From positions 708,228 through 772,227 of the forward strand of contig MU001492.1 in assembly GCA_010093485.1 (NCBI GenBank): a DNA stretch of 64,000 nt, written 5' to 3'. A program made the position numbers and the translations under genes. Position 1 is the stretch's first letter; each line of letters opens with the position of its first letter. This DNA is from Karstenula rhodostoma CBS 690.94. Lineage: Eukaryota; Ascomycota; Dothideomycetes; Pleosporales; Didymosphaeriaceae. A model generated the notes under the pieces. It ran no database searches. It was given only the letters and a program-made list of their open reading frames with translations, and was not told the origin of the DNA. Positions 30,395-42,316 of this stretch are shown one piece after another.

Positions 30395-31864
30395 CCGCCC
30401 CATCCCAGCGAGAGTGACGGTCCCACATCTAACAGACAACCATCTGTTTCGTTCAAGGTGGCAGGTGGATAGAGCGCCTTCCTAATCGCGCTGATACTGT
30501 CATTTCCAAGGATTTGGTCTTTGTGGGCATGAGTCTCCAGCGAAGAAGAGGCTGTTGAGTGGTAATGGCGACTGAAGGGTCACATTGGTCTGAATATATT
30601 AACCAGACCTTGCCGAGCCCTTTCTAGAAGTGTAATTGGAAGGAGGGATAATCACATCAGCCTTGGCGACAGCGATACCCCATCCTCAAACAGCAGTGCA
30701 CGCGATGCCTAGACCGCTCAGAGTGCCGATCCCGCAGGCTTAACCACGATAAAGATATAGCACATGTTAAACAATGCGGGAGAAGCCCCGTTTCTACCAG
30801 TTCTTCAACGCGTTTGGCCTTGTCAGAGAAGAAGCCAAGCACGATTTCGCTTGCGCCCGCCGTAATGTGTCGCATGAACATCCGAAGTAGTAATGCTCCG
30901 ATTCGCCGCGTGCGACTTGAATGGAAGGTGGATTGGTTTCGAAGCTTGACTCTTATCGGAGCCCAGATCAACAACACATCACTATATTAATTGGTGTGGT
31001 CGCGCAATAGCCAGGGCCGAATGGGCAAAGGACGGAGCATCGAAGCCTGCATAACAGAGCTGCCATTTTCTGATGGAGAAAGATTACCGACAGTACACCC
31101 ACAGGTTTGCGCGATCGTCAAGGGACTTCGCTCATATATTTTGTATGGGTAGGTGAGAAGAGGTGAGTAACGGTCGGAGGTCGGTGTTCATTCGGCGTTG
31201 ACGCAATTAAGCCCCAGCAACCGCATCGTCACTTTGAAATTGATCTTCAAGTACGACAACAGACATTGTCTGATTTTTGAGCGAGATTTTCCCGCTAGAG
31301 AAGGTACAGGTCTCTGGTGAATATGTCGACCTCACCTTGCGTTCAATTTTTGAAAAGTAAGCGAACGCGGCAAAGCCTCACACATGCGCAAATGCCCAGG
31401 TACATCTTATGCCCCGTGATATTGGAGACGTTCCGATCCCGAAGGGTACATTGTGCCACAGAGTCACTCTTAGGCCGGGACACACAACCGGTAGGATGGG
31501 AGTGAGGGCCTAAATTTAGAGGCTAACAAGCTGACTACAGTGTAAGCATGAGCCCGTTGGCGGCTACCCGAAGCCTGGATGGAGTCAGCGCCGTCATCAG
31601 CCATATCCACTTTGGACAGGACGGCTTCGTAGACGGAGTCAACCTACAGCAAACGTGGAGAAAAGAAACACAGATCGGGAATGTTGACATTATGGAGCAG
31701 GTCTAATGCAGATCCTTTGTCTACCTATGGTATTTTTCAGTCATGAGCCGTGTTTCTCGTTATCCATGTATGATGCACTATCAGGTGTGATCAAATGGTT
31801 TTCTGCCTGCGACCACTTCCCAGTCGGCCATGAAGTCGTCACCCTCCCGCCGGCAGCAAGATGC
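30395..31864. other. 1.5-kb intergenic region, no gene recognised
   Basis: Mixed composition with no long open frame of protein-like character on either strand. It lies upstream of the LVIVD gene and downstream of the HAD hydrolase gene. Confidence 0.5.
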
Positions 31865-32666
31865 TTACAGCTTGGCCTCGACCTTCTTGAGCACCTCGGG
31901 GAACTCCTTCCAGTCGTACATGATGGCAAGGCACTTGGTCTCCTCGGCGAGCAGTTTGGCCATCTGCTCCATCTTCTCCTTGCCGTCTTCGATGCCGTAT
32001 ATGCCGACGTAGCCGATGCAAGGGATGCCAGCGCGCATGGCCGCCGTGGCACCGCTCTTGCTGTCCTCGACGGTGATGGCCTCGCTCTCTTTGACGCCGA
32101 GCTCCTTGCAGGCGTGGTGGTAGATGGCGGGGTCGGGCTTGGAGCTAGGGGGGGTGAGTGAGGTGGCGGCCGAGTAGACGTGCTCGTCTGTGAAGAAGCG
32201 CTCCAGGTTGGTCTTGCGGAGAGAGGCGACGACACGGCTCTTGGCCGATGTGCTGACGACGGACATGGGGTAGCCCTCCTTCTTGAGCCACTCAAGCTGC
32301 TCGGTCACGCCGGGGCACTCGACGGCCTTCTCGCTGAGCTTCTGGGTGACGGCACCGAGCTCGGCCTCGACGAACTCGTCGAGCTCTTCGTCAGACATGT
32401 TGAAGTTGTGCTTGGGCTGCAGGGCAAGCAGCATGCGGCGGAAGTTGTAGCCAACGAAGTCCTCGAGGAGGCTCTCGGCCGTGTAGCGCTTGTCGTTGAT
32501 GCCATGCTTCTCGAGCACCTTGTTGGTGAGCTCGGCGCAGGCCTCGAAGGCCAGGTGCTCCGACTGGCAGAGGGTGTTGTCGCAGTCGAGCAGGATGTAC
32601 TTGGCCTGTCTCGCGGTTAGCGCGGAGCAGGTGGGGCAGCCCGCGCGTGTGGCTCACCTTTCCCAT
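31865..32666 (-). CDS. HAD-superfamily hydrolase, subfamily IA
   Basis: Cytosolic phosphatase or phosphomutase-like enzyme of 249 aa. Exon 1 is only 9 nt (32658-32666, Met-Gly-Lys), then a 52-nt intron with GTGAGC donor and GCTAAC branch, then 31865-32605. The nucleophile motif LLDCDNTLCQS (Asp10, Asp12) follows directly after the splice, so the short exon supplies the only plausible start. Motif II is VVSTSAKSRV, the motif III lysine lies around SSKPDPAIY, and motif IV is VEDSKSGATAA, as in phosphoglycolate phosphatase/beta-phosphoglucomutase relatives. A helical cap domain lies between motifs I and II. Substrate unknown. The upstream flank is C/A-rich and without a TATA box. Confidence 0.9.
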
Positions 32667-33982
32667 GGTTGCGGTGTGTTGATGGGTGGTGCTAGGGCAG
32701 ATGAGGTCGGGCAGGTCACGAAAGGGTGCAATCGAGGGCGGATGAGGATGAAGAGTTGTGGAGTTTGCGGATGGGGAGGAAGGGTATTTGTTGGGCGCGC
32801 CGATGTAAGTAAATAAAGGTGAGGGCGCAGGGACAGGTGAGTTGGCACGGAAGGCGCAGTGGGCTGCAAGGGCAGGAACGAACCAGAAGTACGTCATAGA
32901 ATAGCGTGGGCTGGTGAGTGGGCGGGGGCAGCCCACTTTGCATGCACCCGTAGTCTACCATCGGTAGCCGCACCCGCTAGTGTCTACAACACCCGTTTGT
33001 ACCCAACATGATCAGTTCACCACCTTCTCACCGTCTTTCCCCCGCACCACCATCCCACCCTCCCGCGCGACATGCTTGCTTTTGTCATTCGTGTCGCGCC
33101 GCTCACCGACATGCGCCAGCCCCGTTCCTCGCCCTGTCGCCCGTCACGAGCGCGAAAAGAATGCACCCAACGCCGCCCAGCGCCTTCGCCCCGTTGCCCC
33201 CAGCTGTTCGCGCATGCCTTTCCCCGCGAGCCTACCAGTAGTCACCCGCAAGTGGATCTGGGGTCGTTAAAACTGTGCGCTAGCGAGGGTGTTGCCGTCT
33301 TACTAGCCAGCAAAGCAATCCTCTGCAGCCCGTGTCACCCTTGGGCCGTGGGGCATTCACCACGCTCCAAATTCGCGCCCGGCCCTCCGTTCCTGACAAA
33401 GGATAGCTCTCTGTGAAGGCCCAATTCTCCGTGGTGCGTGCCCCAGGTACCTTGCTCTGCCAAGACGGAGGCCTCGACATCCTCAAACCCAGCCGTAACA
33501 GCGCGAACTCCACGGCGCCCAAGTCAAACGCCAAGCAAGCCAATACAGATGAAGAGTCCATGGCCAAACATGTGCCATCCCAGCTTACGGAACCTCAACT
33601 TCCATCGCTATCATGGAGGTCCTCGCAATGGAGAGCGCCAGCTTCCATCCGGCTTGCCAATGGGTTACGCACTTTACAGACAAAACCAGCCAAGAGACTA
33701 TACTCACTCGCAGATCTCTTGATGGCATGAGAATACATCGCCGCCCTTGCATCGAAGATCAGACAGGAAAGGTTAAGCTTTCCACGTTTCATCAGCATTC
33801 TGCAACTTTGTATAGAATACACATCCCATGTATATCCATATATCTTAACGACCCCCAGAATGGCTATCTTCCCGTTTCCTCGCTAATGATAATCGAAATT
33901 CACTATATCCATAATCTTTCTGTGATTGAACGCTACATTCCGAGCACTGAAGTTGCCGTGTACATAGCCAAGTATTTGCTAC
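32667..33982. other. 1.3-kb intergenic region, no gene recognised
   Basis: The left half is C-rich on the plus strand with many CCGTC and CCACC runs; the right half is more AT-rich. Open frames here are artefacts of composition; none has a domain. Confidence 0.5.
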
Positions 33983-35581
33983 TCAGCTCTTCCCTCCACC
34001 AACAGGTCCGTCCCCCGTCTCCGGCACCTTCATATCCATCCTCCCACCGAATCTCGCATTCCCAACTCTCTCCTCATTAATCGAGAAGCTCCTCGGAAAC
34101 CACTCCAACCCCTCCACTTCTCCACCGCCCCCAATCATGCCCACCAGCGCCTCCGCCGCCTTCAAACACAACACCATCCCATGCCCGTTGAACCCCGCGC
34201 TCACCCATACCCCCTTCATCCCCGGCACCCCACCCACAAACGGCCTCCCGTCCGCCGTCGCGCCCATAATGCCCGTCCACTCGTGCACGAGCTCGTACTC
34301 GGGCGCATCCTGCACGGCCGGAGTTGACGATGTGGGCTGCCCAAAGTACCCCGCAACCGTGCCGTGGAGGTACGCCGACACGTCCGGGTTGAGCGCACTG
34401 TCGTCTACGGTGCCGTACTCTGCGGCGCCTGCATTGGGGAGGCGACCCAGGCCGCCGCCGATGACGATGTGCTGGCCACCGTCGGGGAGTTGGCGCGGGA
34501 TCATGTATTCGTACCCCGAGGCGTAGATGAAGGAGTATGTTTTTGGGAGGACGCTCGGGTGGCGGGCTGTTGGGGGTGGTTCTGACGCGACGATTTGGCC
34601 GCGTAGGGGGACGATGGCGCCTTGGAGGGTGCGGAGGAGGTACGGGGTGTAGCCGTTTGTTGCGAGGATGACGTTGCGTGCGGGGAGGGTGGTGCGTTGT
34701 GTGAAGATGTCCCAGAGCGGGCTGTCTGGGGTGGAAGATGGCGAAGGGAGGAAAGCGTGTACAGGGGTGTTGGCGCAGAGTTGCAGGCCATGCTTTTGCA
34801 CGAGGACTTTCAGGACCCCGGTTGTGAAGCGGTAAGCGTGGATCTTGCCGGCGAGGTACTCGAATGCGCCTGCGACTTTCTCTGCTCCCACCGCTGGGTT
34901 CGTGTTTGCGTTGTCGACCCAGAACTTCTGCTTTATCCCGTCGTCGGGGTGGTAGATTCTGTACGACGCCATTTTTCCGGGCTGGCGCTCTTCTTTGGTG
35001 GCATCAGCTTCCAGCTCCTCGATAGCTTTCTTTCCTTGCTCAAACGTTTGTGTGTCGTAGATGATGTCCACGGTATTGCACACGTGATTCTCACAGTCGA
35101 TCTCAAGCTCTTCCGCTAATGCATGTGTTTCAATAATATTTGCGTACTCCAGCCTCGCTATCCTCAAAGCCTCTTCCTTCCCCAATTCTTCTTTATGTTG
35201 CAGATACGTGCGATACGAAGCAGCTTTCGTGTGTCCACCGTTGCGTCCAGTCGCTCCAGAACAAATTTCTCGTGCGTCGATCATGACGACCCGCGCTGAG
35301 GGGTTGGTCTTGAAGATGTTGTATGCGATCATCGTTCCGGATATGCCTGAGCCGATGATGGCGTAGTCATATGGCTGGGCAGGGTTCGAACATTCCGGTT
35401 CGATTGTTGCTGCCAGTGGTGACTTGGGATGCTGCCAGTACGAATGGAGAGGGTTGGCGATAGGTGGGCCCACGGGGATGCGTGCTCGGTCGTCCATTGT
35501 GCTCTGGCTCTGCTGTGGTCCTGTCCCAGTGTACAGCTGATGCGCGCCCGGGTGTTGGTGATATGAACCTTCGATCTTCAT
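33983..35581 (-). CDS. FAD-dependent DAO-type oxidoreductase
   Basis: Single-exon 532-aa flavoprotein of the D-amino-acid oxidase/glycine oxidase/sarcosine oxidase fold. The dinucleotide-binding motif YAIIGSGISGTMIAYN lies at residues 73-88, followed by a conserved Glu/Asp-type FAD-ribose site (VVMIDAREICSGATGRNGGH). The C-terminal FAD motif is GVWVSAGFNGHGMVLCLKAAEAL. The N-terminal IANPLHSYWQ phrase is typical of a large fungal DAO subgroup. Substrate is likely an amine or amino acid but not identifiable. The start may be at 35581 or at the in-frame ATG 35497 (MDDRARIPVG); the longer form adds 28 residues with no targeting features. The C-terminal part is Gly-rich and less conserved in character. 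Confidence 0.88.
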   Translation of the reverse strand: MKIEGSYHQHPGAHQLYTGTGPQQSQSTMDDRARIPVGPPIANPLHSYWQHPKSPLAATIEPECSNPAQPYDYAIIGSGISGTMIAYNIFKTNPSARVVMIDAREICSGATGRNGGHTKAASYRTYLQHKEELGKEEALRIARLEYANIIETHALAEELEIDCENHVCNTVDIIYDTQTFEQGKKAIEELEADATKEERQPGKMASYRIYHPDDGIKQKFWVDNANTNPAVGAEKVAGAFEYLAGKIHAYRFTTGVLKVLVQKHGLQLCANTPVHAFLPSPSSTPDSPLWDIFTQRTTLPARNVILATNGYTPYLLRTLQGAIVPLRGQIVASEPPPTARHPSVLPKTYSFIYASGYEYMIPRQLPDGGQHIVIGGGLGRLPNAGAAEYGTVDDSALNPDVSAYLHGTVAGYFGQPTSSTPAVQDAPEYELVHEWTGIMGATADGRPFVGGVPGMKGVWVSAGFNGHGMVLCLKAAEALVGMIGGGGEVEGLEWFPRSFSINEERVGNARFGGRMDMKVPETGDGPVGGGKS

Positions 35582-36740
35582 GTCATAAGATGAGGGTTGG
35601 GGGATGAGTTAAGTCGGATGAATTCTCGAGGCGGGCAAGACGATGCTACTATGACGTTGCGCTAAAGCTAGCAAGTACGATCGTTCAGGGTTCTCATTTG
35701 ACGAATTTATCGGAAGCTGAAGTGTATTGATACTTAAAGGCATCCATCAACAGCTTCCAAAGTAGGCAAACACTCCGGGGCCTGTTGTAGTCACACGCTG
35801 CGGGGCAAGATATTGCATGCACCTACCTCATTAGGCTTAGATCGGCTTCTAACATTCACGAACTTCACTTTTCTGATACGAACATTTACTATGCCATTAT
35901 TGCATTTCCGTTACGTTCATTCGTGATGTTAAAACACGGATTTGCCGGGTGCATATGGCTGCCTAGGTATACAGATGCGGAGTGTAGAGCATCTCTTCTC
36001 AATGAACGATAACGTTTTTCCAGCCCCTAGTTCTTCTTTTCTACCATATGTGTAATCAAACTGTTGTCAAATATTCGATGGGAAAGTAGTCGCAGAAGAT
36101 TAAAATTTCTAATAGAGGTTTCGAACAGCTCTGTGCAATGGGTTCGGCTGCTGTCTCTTTCTTTTCGGGTGGATAGATTCCATCGTCGATTGAGATTCGA
36201 AAAGCGTTCTTTCCCTACAGAAACACACGTGTTTGAATGCCACCCGTGGTTGAACTTCGTAGAAGTCAATTCTTGGATTTCTAACACAGTCTGGTAGGTT
36301 TGGGCCATCATGAAGGAGTAGTCCTGCTGCCTAACAGAAAGAATATATTATCCGGGCAGAGAAAAAACACATGCTGACAGGACTCAATCTTGTTGAACAA
36401 ATTGAAATAAGTGGCTATCAGTCGTGGCCTTCCGAGAATGACTGGTTTGATATTCAGCATCATTTTTCACGCAAACAGGCTAGGTAACGCACGATTATAT
36501 ACCCTCATCGACTTTGAGGATACAAAGTTTTCTTTAAGCTATAAGAAACAAGCCTTAACATGAATATGAGAGCAACCAGACACGACTAACCCGAGCTATC
36601 CGTGAGCAGATTGTTTGATAAGCAATCTTGTCGAAGGTAACCCCGTGGTTCGCGAAGGGTAGATTAATCTCCACGTGTTCGTAAAAATCCGCATCACCCA
36701 ACCACCACATGACCTATCCGCATAAGGCACCGAGATGGGG
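35582..36740. other. AT-richer intergenic region, no gene recognised
   Basis: About 1.16 kb, noticeably more AT-rich than its neighbours, between the oxidoreductase gene and the 3' end of the Dicer gene. Short open frames (for example 36027-36311) have no domain. It could be a decayed insertion, but I see no terminal repeats or transposase remnant. Confidence 0.45.
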
Positions 36741-39700
36741 CTATATTACGTCTTGCTCCGCATCGGTGAAAACCGGTTCACTGCAATCGCACCCATACCG
36801 CCTCTTGAATTCATACTCAGGGAGGCCATCCAGGCCCTCGAGCGCAATGTCGGCCACCTTCTTCTTTGCGTACCGACCACTGACCGCGACGCCGTGGAAA
36901 TGAACTTTATCATGGATCATGACCATTGCGACAACCCGGTCTTTCTCGTGAGGAAGCATCTTCTCCGTTGTATGCGTGGCGATCCGATGGTCCCTGCATC
37001 CTAACTCGTCCTCAAGTCGCTTTTTAAGGCGAGTAAGTGGATGTTTGTTCGCGAACTCGTCATAGATGGACATGTCAAGGAAGAAAGGCTTCAGATTTAT
37101 GTCGAAGAACTCTTGAACAACGCTGAAGTTGAACTCGGAGTCGACGAAAATGGCGCCAACGTAGGCTTCAACCACGTCGGCCAGGCACTTGGGGGCTTTA
37201 TCCACTGCGGTCCAGTAATTAACTGCGCCGTCGGACTCGCTCTCTGCTTCTTGGATTTGGGTAACATAGTCGCAGATCTCGCTTGTGAGTTTCTGAAGCA
37301 ATATGTTAGCACTTGCGTTGGTTGACAAAACAAAAACGTTCACTTACCGCGTTGTTCTGCCGAATATGCTTGTGAAAGCCGAGCTTCACGCATATCGCTC
37401 CCAGGAATTGATTCGAAACCATAGGCGTCTTGTGCTCCGTCATCCATTGAGGGTCTTTGTTAGGATAGTTGAAGAACTACAGTAGAATTAGCAAGGCCCA
37501 CATATGTTGGAGTGGATGTTCTGCCTTACCAGATGCATGATGAAAGCTTGATCAAGCAGCGAGTCACCGAGAAATTCTAAGCGCTGATAGTTGGGAATGT
37601 GCTCCCACATGAAAGCCTGGGATGAATGAATGAAGGCAGATCGCAGTAGACGAGGGTATTTGAAGTGGTAGGGATGCCTGATGGTGTGGTCAGCTTTTAC
37701 GATCATCATGAGTTGCCTTGTGACTCACAGTTTCTCAACCTTGGCGGCGAGGTCTAGTTGTGCGGCAGTCGCTTCGGCCAGTTGATACTTTGGCAATTGA
37801 TATGCCTTGTAGTAATCTGTCCACTTCTCCATAACGTGATCCTCATTCATTACCAGTTTGGTGACTGCTTTAACAGCTTCATCCCACATCTGAAAATCCC
37901 ACTGGCCCCGTTGGTTATGCTGCATGAAAGCGGCACCAATCAGAGCTTCGCAGACATCGGCAACGGACTTATCACCAAGTGCGTGCGTGATGGTCTGATT
38001 GTGATGGTCGGCTCTTGTGCCGGCTTGGGCGCCCTTTCCCTTCAGTAGTTTGAGCGTCGGATACCATGTGCGCCTGTACATATTAGTCTTGCGCTCGCGT
38101 AGGCTTGCAGAGCCTTATGATCACTTACCGAGAAAATGCTGCTGTTCGAATGTACTCGACAAGATTTGTCCTCTTTACTGCTGTTTTGAAAAGGTTGCTG
38201 TTGCAGAGCATTTGCATGCGGCGCACGTGAAACTCAAATTCGTTCTCATCGGGCTGCTGTACGAACGTGGAGATTGACGTAGCCATCTTCAAGAAACAAT
38301 CACCGAGGAATTCCACTTCAGTCAATCATTAGTGGATTTCTCAGATAAGCAGACAAGATCTGTAGCTTACGCCTTTCATAGTTTGGACCCATCCCGCTCC
38401 TGAAGTTGATCTTCTCTTGGCCGTGCTCATCAGAGTTTTCAGAATCTTTCGTAGTGGCTTCCAAAGCAAGAGCAGGCCCGATATTGAGGTCGAACATCTG
38501 ACAAGCCTCTAGTGCGATAAGGTAATCTTCCACCCGGTGTATGATTGCTGGAAACACGTAGCACATAGCCACAAAAGGAATAGGTAGCTGGGGAAGAGTA
38601 AGCACCTGACAAAAAGTATTCACAAAACCCACTTACCGCCGATATGCGAAGGGGTTCAGGACATAGATAAGTGATATTGTTCCCTTTGATCTCTTTGACT
38701 TCTTCGTCATCTTTGGTGTCAACCACAGCTAGCCAATTGCGCCGATGCCCGATTTTCTCCACTTGCATAACAGGCTGATTCACGTCCCACACTCGGCGCG
38801 CACGATCCTTTTTCCAGAGACTGACAGAATAATCGAGAATGTTATCGTTCCACTTCCACGCTGGAGCGTTGTCAGGGACGGGGTCCAATGGCTTCATATC
38901 CGGCATCACGCGAATTGAGTAGAAGCGTCGACCACCCGCACCGCGATCAACAATGTATTTGTCCGGGAGCATCTCTAGGGGAAATTCTGGTGTCCATCGG
39001 TACTCAGGCTGGTCGCAGACGGAGCGCACTTGGACCATGTCAATGACATCTTCTGGATCTGCTGACGTCGAGACCGGAGCCTTTGAAGGGCGGAGCGGAA
39101 CTTGCCAGTAATACATTTTGGCAGAATCAGTCTCGAAATCCTTGTGGAAAATGTCTTCGTAAATGTGATGGAAGTACTCCGTGAGTAGCCCAAGAACCTT
39201 GGCTGTGACCTTGAGAGGCTTGCTGAGAGGGACCGTTACAACGTTGGATACCCGGTCGTCTTTCAAGTAAATTGGGAATGCAGGAAACTGGGGAAGTGGC
39301 ATGCGCGTAAGAAGTCCAAGGCCTTGGTGCGGCCGATCAAGACCGGCATCCACATCCATAACCGTCAGGTAGAGGAGCTCAGGCGCACTCCCCAGACCAG
39401 TTTGCCAAAGTTCTGGTTTGACTCGCATTGGGTATTGGTTCTTCTTTTTCTCGCTAACAGCAGAGCGTTCGTTGGCATGGTCGGGTGCCGTCTTTCTCAT
39501 TGTGGAGAGTAGATTTTCGTCTAGGTATCCCTTGTTCCGAAACTCGAGACACATCTCGAAAGCTGCAGAACACTTTGCGAGGGCTTTCTTTCGGTGAACT
39601 CGCCCTGTCTTGAAGGTAATAGGCGAAGTTTCTGGGAGAATTACTTCGCATTGAAAGCCACTCTCACACATGCCGTTCGAATCGGTGTTGACTGCTCGGG

Positions 39701-41792
39701 ATGTAACGTAAGTGGGTTGAATGTCAACTTGCTCATTTCCCCTCTTGAGACATGCCACGAAGTACCCAAGGATTGACAAGCTCGAGCTGTATGTGAGTCT
39801 CGCTCCAGTGGTGGGATCTTGATAAGAAGGAAGATTGGTCTCCGCCAGAAGAAGCTGGGTGAGGCGTACATCCGGCTCATCAAGCAATCTATCTCCACTC
39901 AGGCCCTGACAAAACGATTTCATACGTTGTTCTGCACTCATTGCTTCAAAGATAAGTGCCTCCTGATGAGGGTTGTCTTTTTCAATCATATGTAGATATC
40001 GCGAGTTTTGGTGTCTCGCCCGGCCTCGCGATTGCACATACCCGATCATTGTCCTGTAAAGGTCAAAGCGAGCCACGAGATTGCACTGAGGTATGTCAAG
40101 TCCTTCTTCTGCGACAGATGTAGAGAATATGCAGTTCAAATCGCCTTTCCTGAAATCGGACACTGTTCTGACCTGCTTGCTCAATGAAACATTGAAATCT
40201 CCAATGCTTCCACTGACACCAACCAGGATACCGCCATGGATATGGGGTCCGCCAATGTGCATAAAGATTCGATGCAGAAGTCGAGCAGTCTGACGCTGCT
40301 CCACGAACACGATGCACCTATTGTTCCCATGGCGATGGTAGTACTGGTCGAGATACCAGTGGAGCAGAAGTACTTTCGAGCTCAAATCTTCTGGCGTGAT
40401 TGTAGGGATACCATTGTCAAAGTTCTTCACGTACTTGGCTGCCTCGCGAAGTTGTGCAATTTGTGTATTCAGCTTGTCGACAGAGTCGTTGGTGAGCGTT
40501 TTGTTGAACTTATACTCTTCTCGAATCTCGCGTTTGCGACTCTCAGCTTCCGTAAAAGCAAAGGTCCAGTACTCGTCAGAAGCCCATCTTCCAAGCTCCG
40601 ACGCAAAGCGCTTTGACTGATTGAAGAGCTTATTGAAGACGGACAAGTGTCCAAAACGAGCTTTCAATTCCTGGTGAAACTTTGTCTCGTAGCCACCTGA
40701 TAGTCGTGCATATCTAGCAATCTCCTCCTCTGGTCGATTGATAGCGTTCGCAGCCAGGGTGATGTCGGATGTGGTTGCAATCTTGCAGTCAAGCATGGCC
40801 TCAAGCTGGACGGCTGCATCTTTGATGTCTGTGTTGGCATCAACAGGGGAAGCAGTCATACCAAACACTCGAGGTCGCTGTGAGCGATCTGATACGGGAA
40901 AGTAATAGTCCTTCATCAGCCGGGCATAAGGATGCCCGCTCTTGGCATGATGAGCTTCGTCAAAGATGAGCATGTTGATGTTGGTCATGTTGATGAAAGA
41001 GTGCATCATGCAGTCTACAAGCACTTGAGCTGTACATACGACCACCATGTTCTTGTCGAAATGTTTCTGCCATGTATTTTTGTTCCATAGACTAGGTCCC
41101 ATAGAGCCGCTTATGCCTTCGACCGCATGACCACCGAGACCGCAGTCCAAAACGTTCGACTGTTGAAACACCAGGTTAACTGAGTTAACCAAGAAGAACG
41201 ATATTTTCGGCGGCTGTCCCTTTTTGCGCGCATCAAGTTCAAGATCAAGAACATGGCGAAGGAGCAGTGTAGCAATGTGTGTTTTTCCAGAGCCGGTGCC
41301 TAAAACCGCGATGATGTTGTCGTCCTTTGCGCGTTGGAACAGCTCGGTCTGATAGTCTCGGGGACTGGTAATGCTGAAACTGGTCTCCTGTTTCTTCAAC
41401 AGCTGTTTGATCGAGAGCTTATCATCCTCGATATCTTGAAGCGCCTCTTTGACTTCCTTCTCGGTGATTTGAGCTTCCTTCTTGACTGCAAAAGATCGAA
41501 AGATGGCGTTCTGAGCGGCACGCTTCTCCTTCGAGGTCGCAGCCCCATGAGAAGGGGGTCCGTCTTTGTCAATGTCGCTATCAACGTCCTCGTCCGCATC
41601 TTCTGGGTTTCTGTTTTTCGTATCATTTTCGTCTGCGCTGTCATCTTCGGGCTGCAATTCTAGGGCCGACAGCTCAGGAAGTGGATCCTGCAACGTCTTG
41701 TGGACGTCCTCGGACGCGCCGACGCAGGAATCATCAAGAGAACCGTACTCCTCGTCTTGGATCGGGTCATAGTGGCCCCAAGCTGGAGCCAT
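36741..41792 (-). CDS. DCL1: Dicer-like ribonuclease III, Dcl-1 type
   Basis: Makes small interfering RNAs from double-stranded RNA. Seven exons: 38637-41792, 38371-38587, 38129-38315, 37729-38073, 37530-37677, 37348-37476 and 36741-37292; 1,577 aa. Domains in order: DExH helicase (GTGSGKT at 165-171, DEAH at 278-281), helicase C-terminal ([23 protein letters not shown]), Dicer dimerisation domain, a degenerate PAZ region, RNase IIIa ([14 protein letters not shown] near 1121), RNase IIIb ([13 protein letters not shown] near 1333) and a short C-terminal dsRNA-binding-like tail. Both RNase III domains keep the acidic residues ([22 protein letters not shown]). [11 protein letters not shown] and [17 protein letters not shown] are characteristic of ascomycete Dcl-1. 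The open frame extends upstream, but the first ATG is at 41792. Divergent from TAP42. No Argonaute or RdRP gene is present in the window. Confidence 0.95.
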
Positions 41793-42316
41793 TGAGGAGT
41801 GCGTTCGTGCGCCGCAAGACGAACTGGGCCACCCCCCGAGAGGGTACAACTATGAATGGTTGGTTCGAGATGAGAGAAGGTTTGAAGAGATGTAAGCGTA
41901 TGACGATTGGGTTGCAGAGATGGAGTCAGGAAAGCTCAAGAAAAGCGAGCTTGCCTTCCGTTTGTATTGTGGTGACTAAGGAGCAAACGGAACGCGCAGA
42001 ACAGCAGGCACGCTCCGCCTCCCACAGAGCAAACCGAAAGCACGCGCCCTGCACGGTCGTTCACCTACAGTTATACGATCGGCCGCTCAGGGTATTCGAG
42101 TCACGATACAGTTTAATGAGCGATGTAGGGCATCGAGCCGTATAGTTGACCGTCTCGTGGACGTGGAGACGAGCGGGGCAGAGAACGCGCGGGGGAGGAA
42201 AGAGTGTCCGAGCGCTGCTTACTTACCGACGCCAACTCACGTGCAGCCTCCAATCTTCCACTACGAAGGTCCCTATCACGCTCCAACGCGTCGAAACATT
42301 CCAAATACTCCCAAAC
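41793..42316. promoter_or_regulatory. divergent promoter, Dicer-1 / TAP42
   Basis: 524 bp between the two divergent start codons. No clear TATA box. Contains short open frames but no supported gene. A change here could affect both genes. Confidence 0.5.

Noticed and set aside
35582..36740. Possible transposon remnant
   Set aside because: AT-richness only; no inverted repeats, target duplication or transposase residues were seen.
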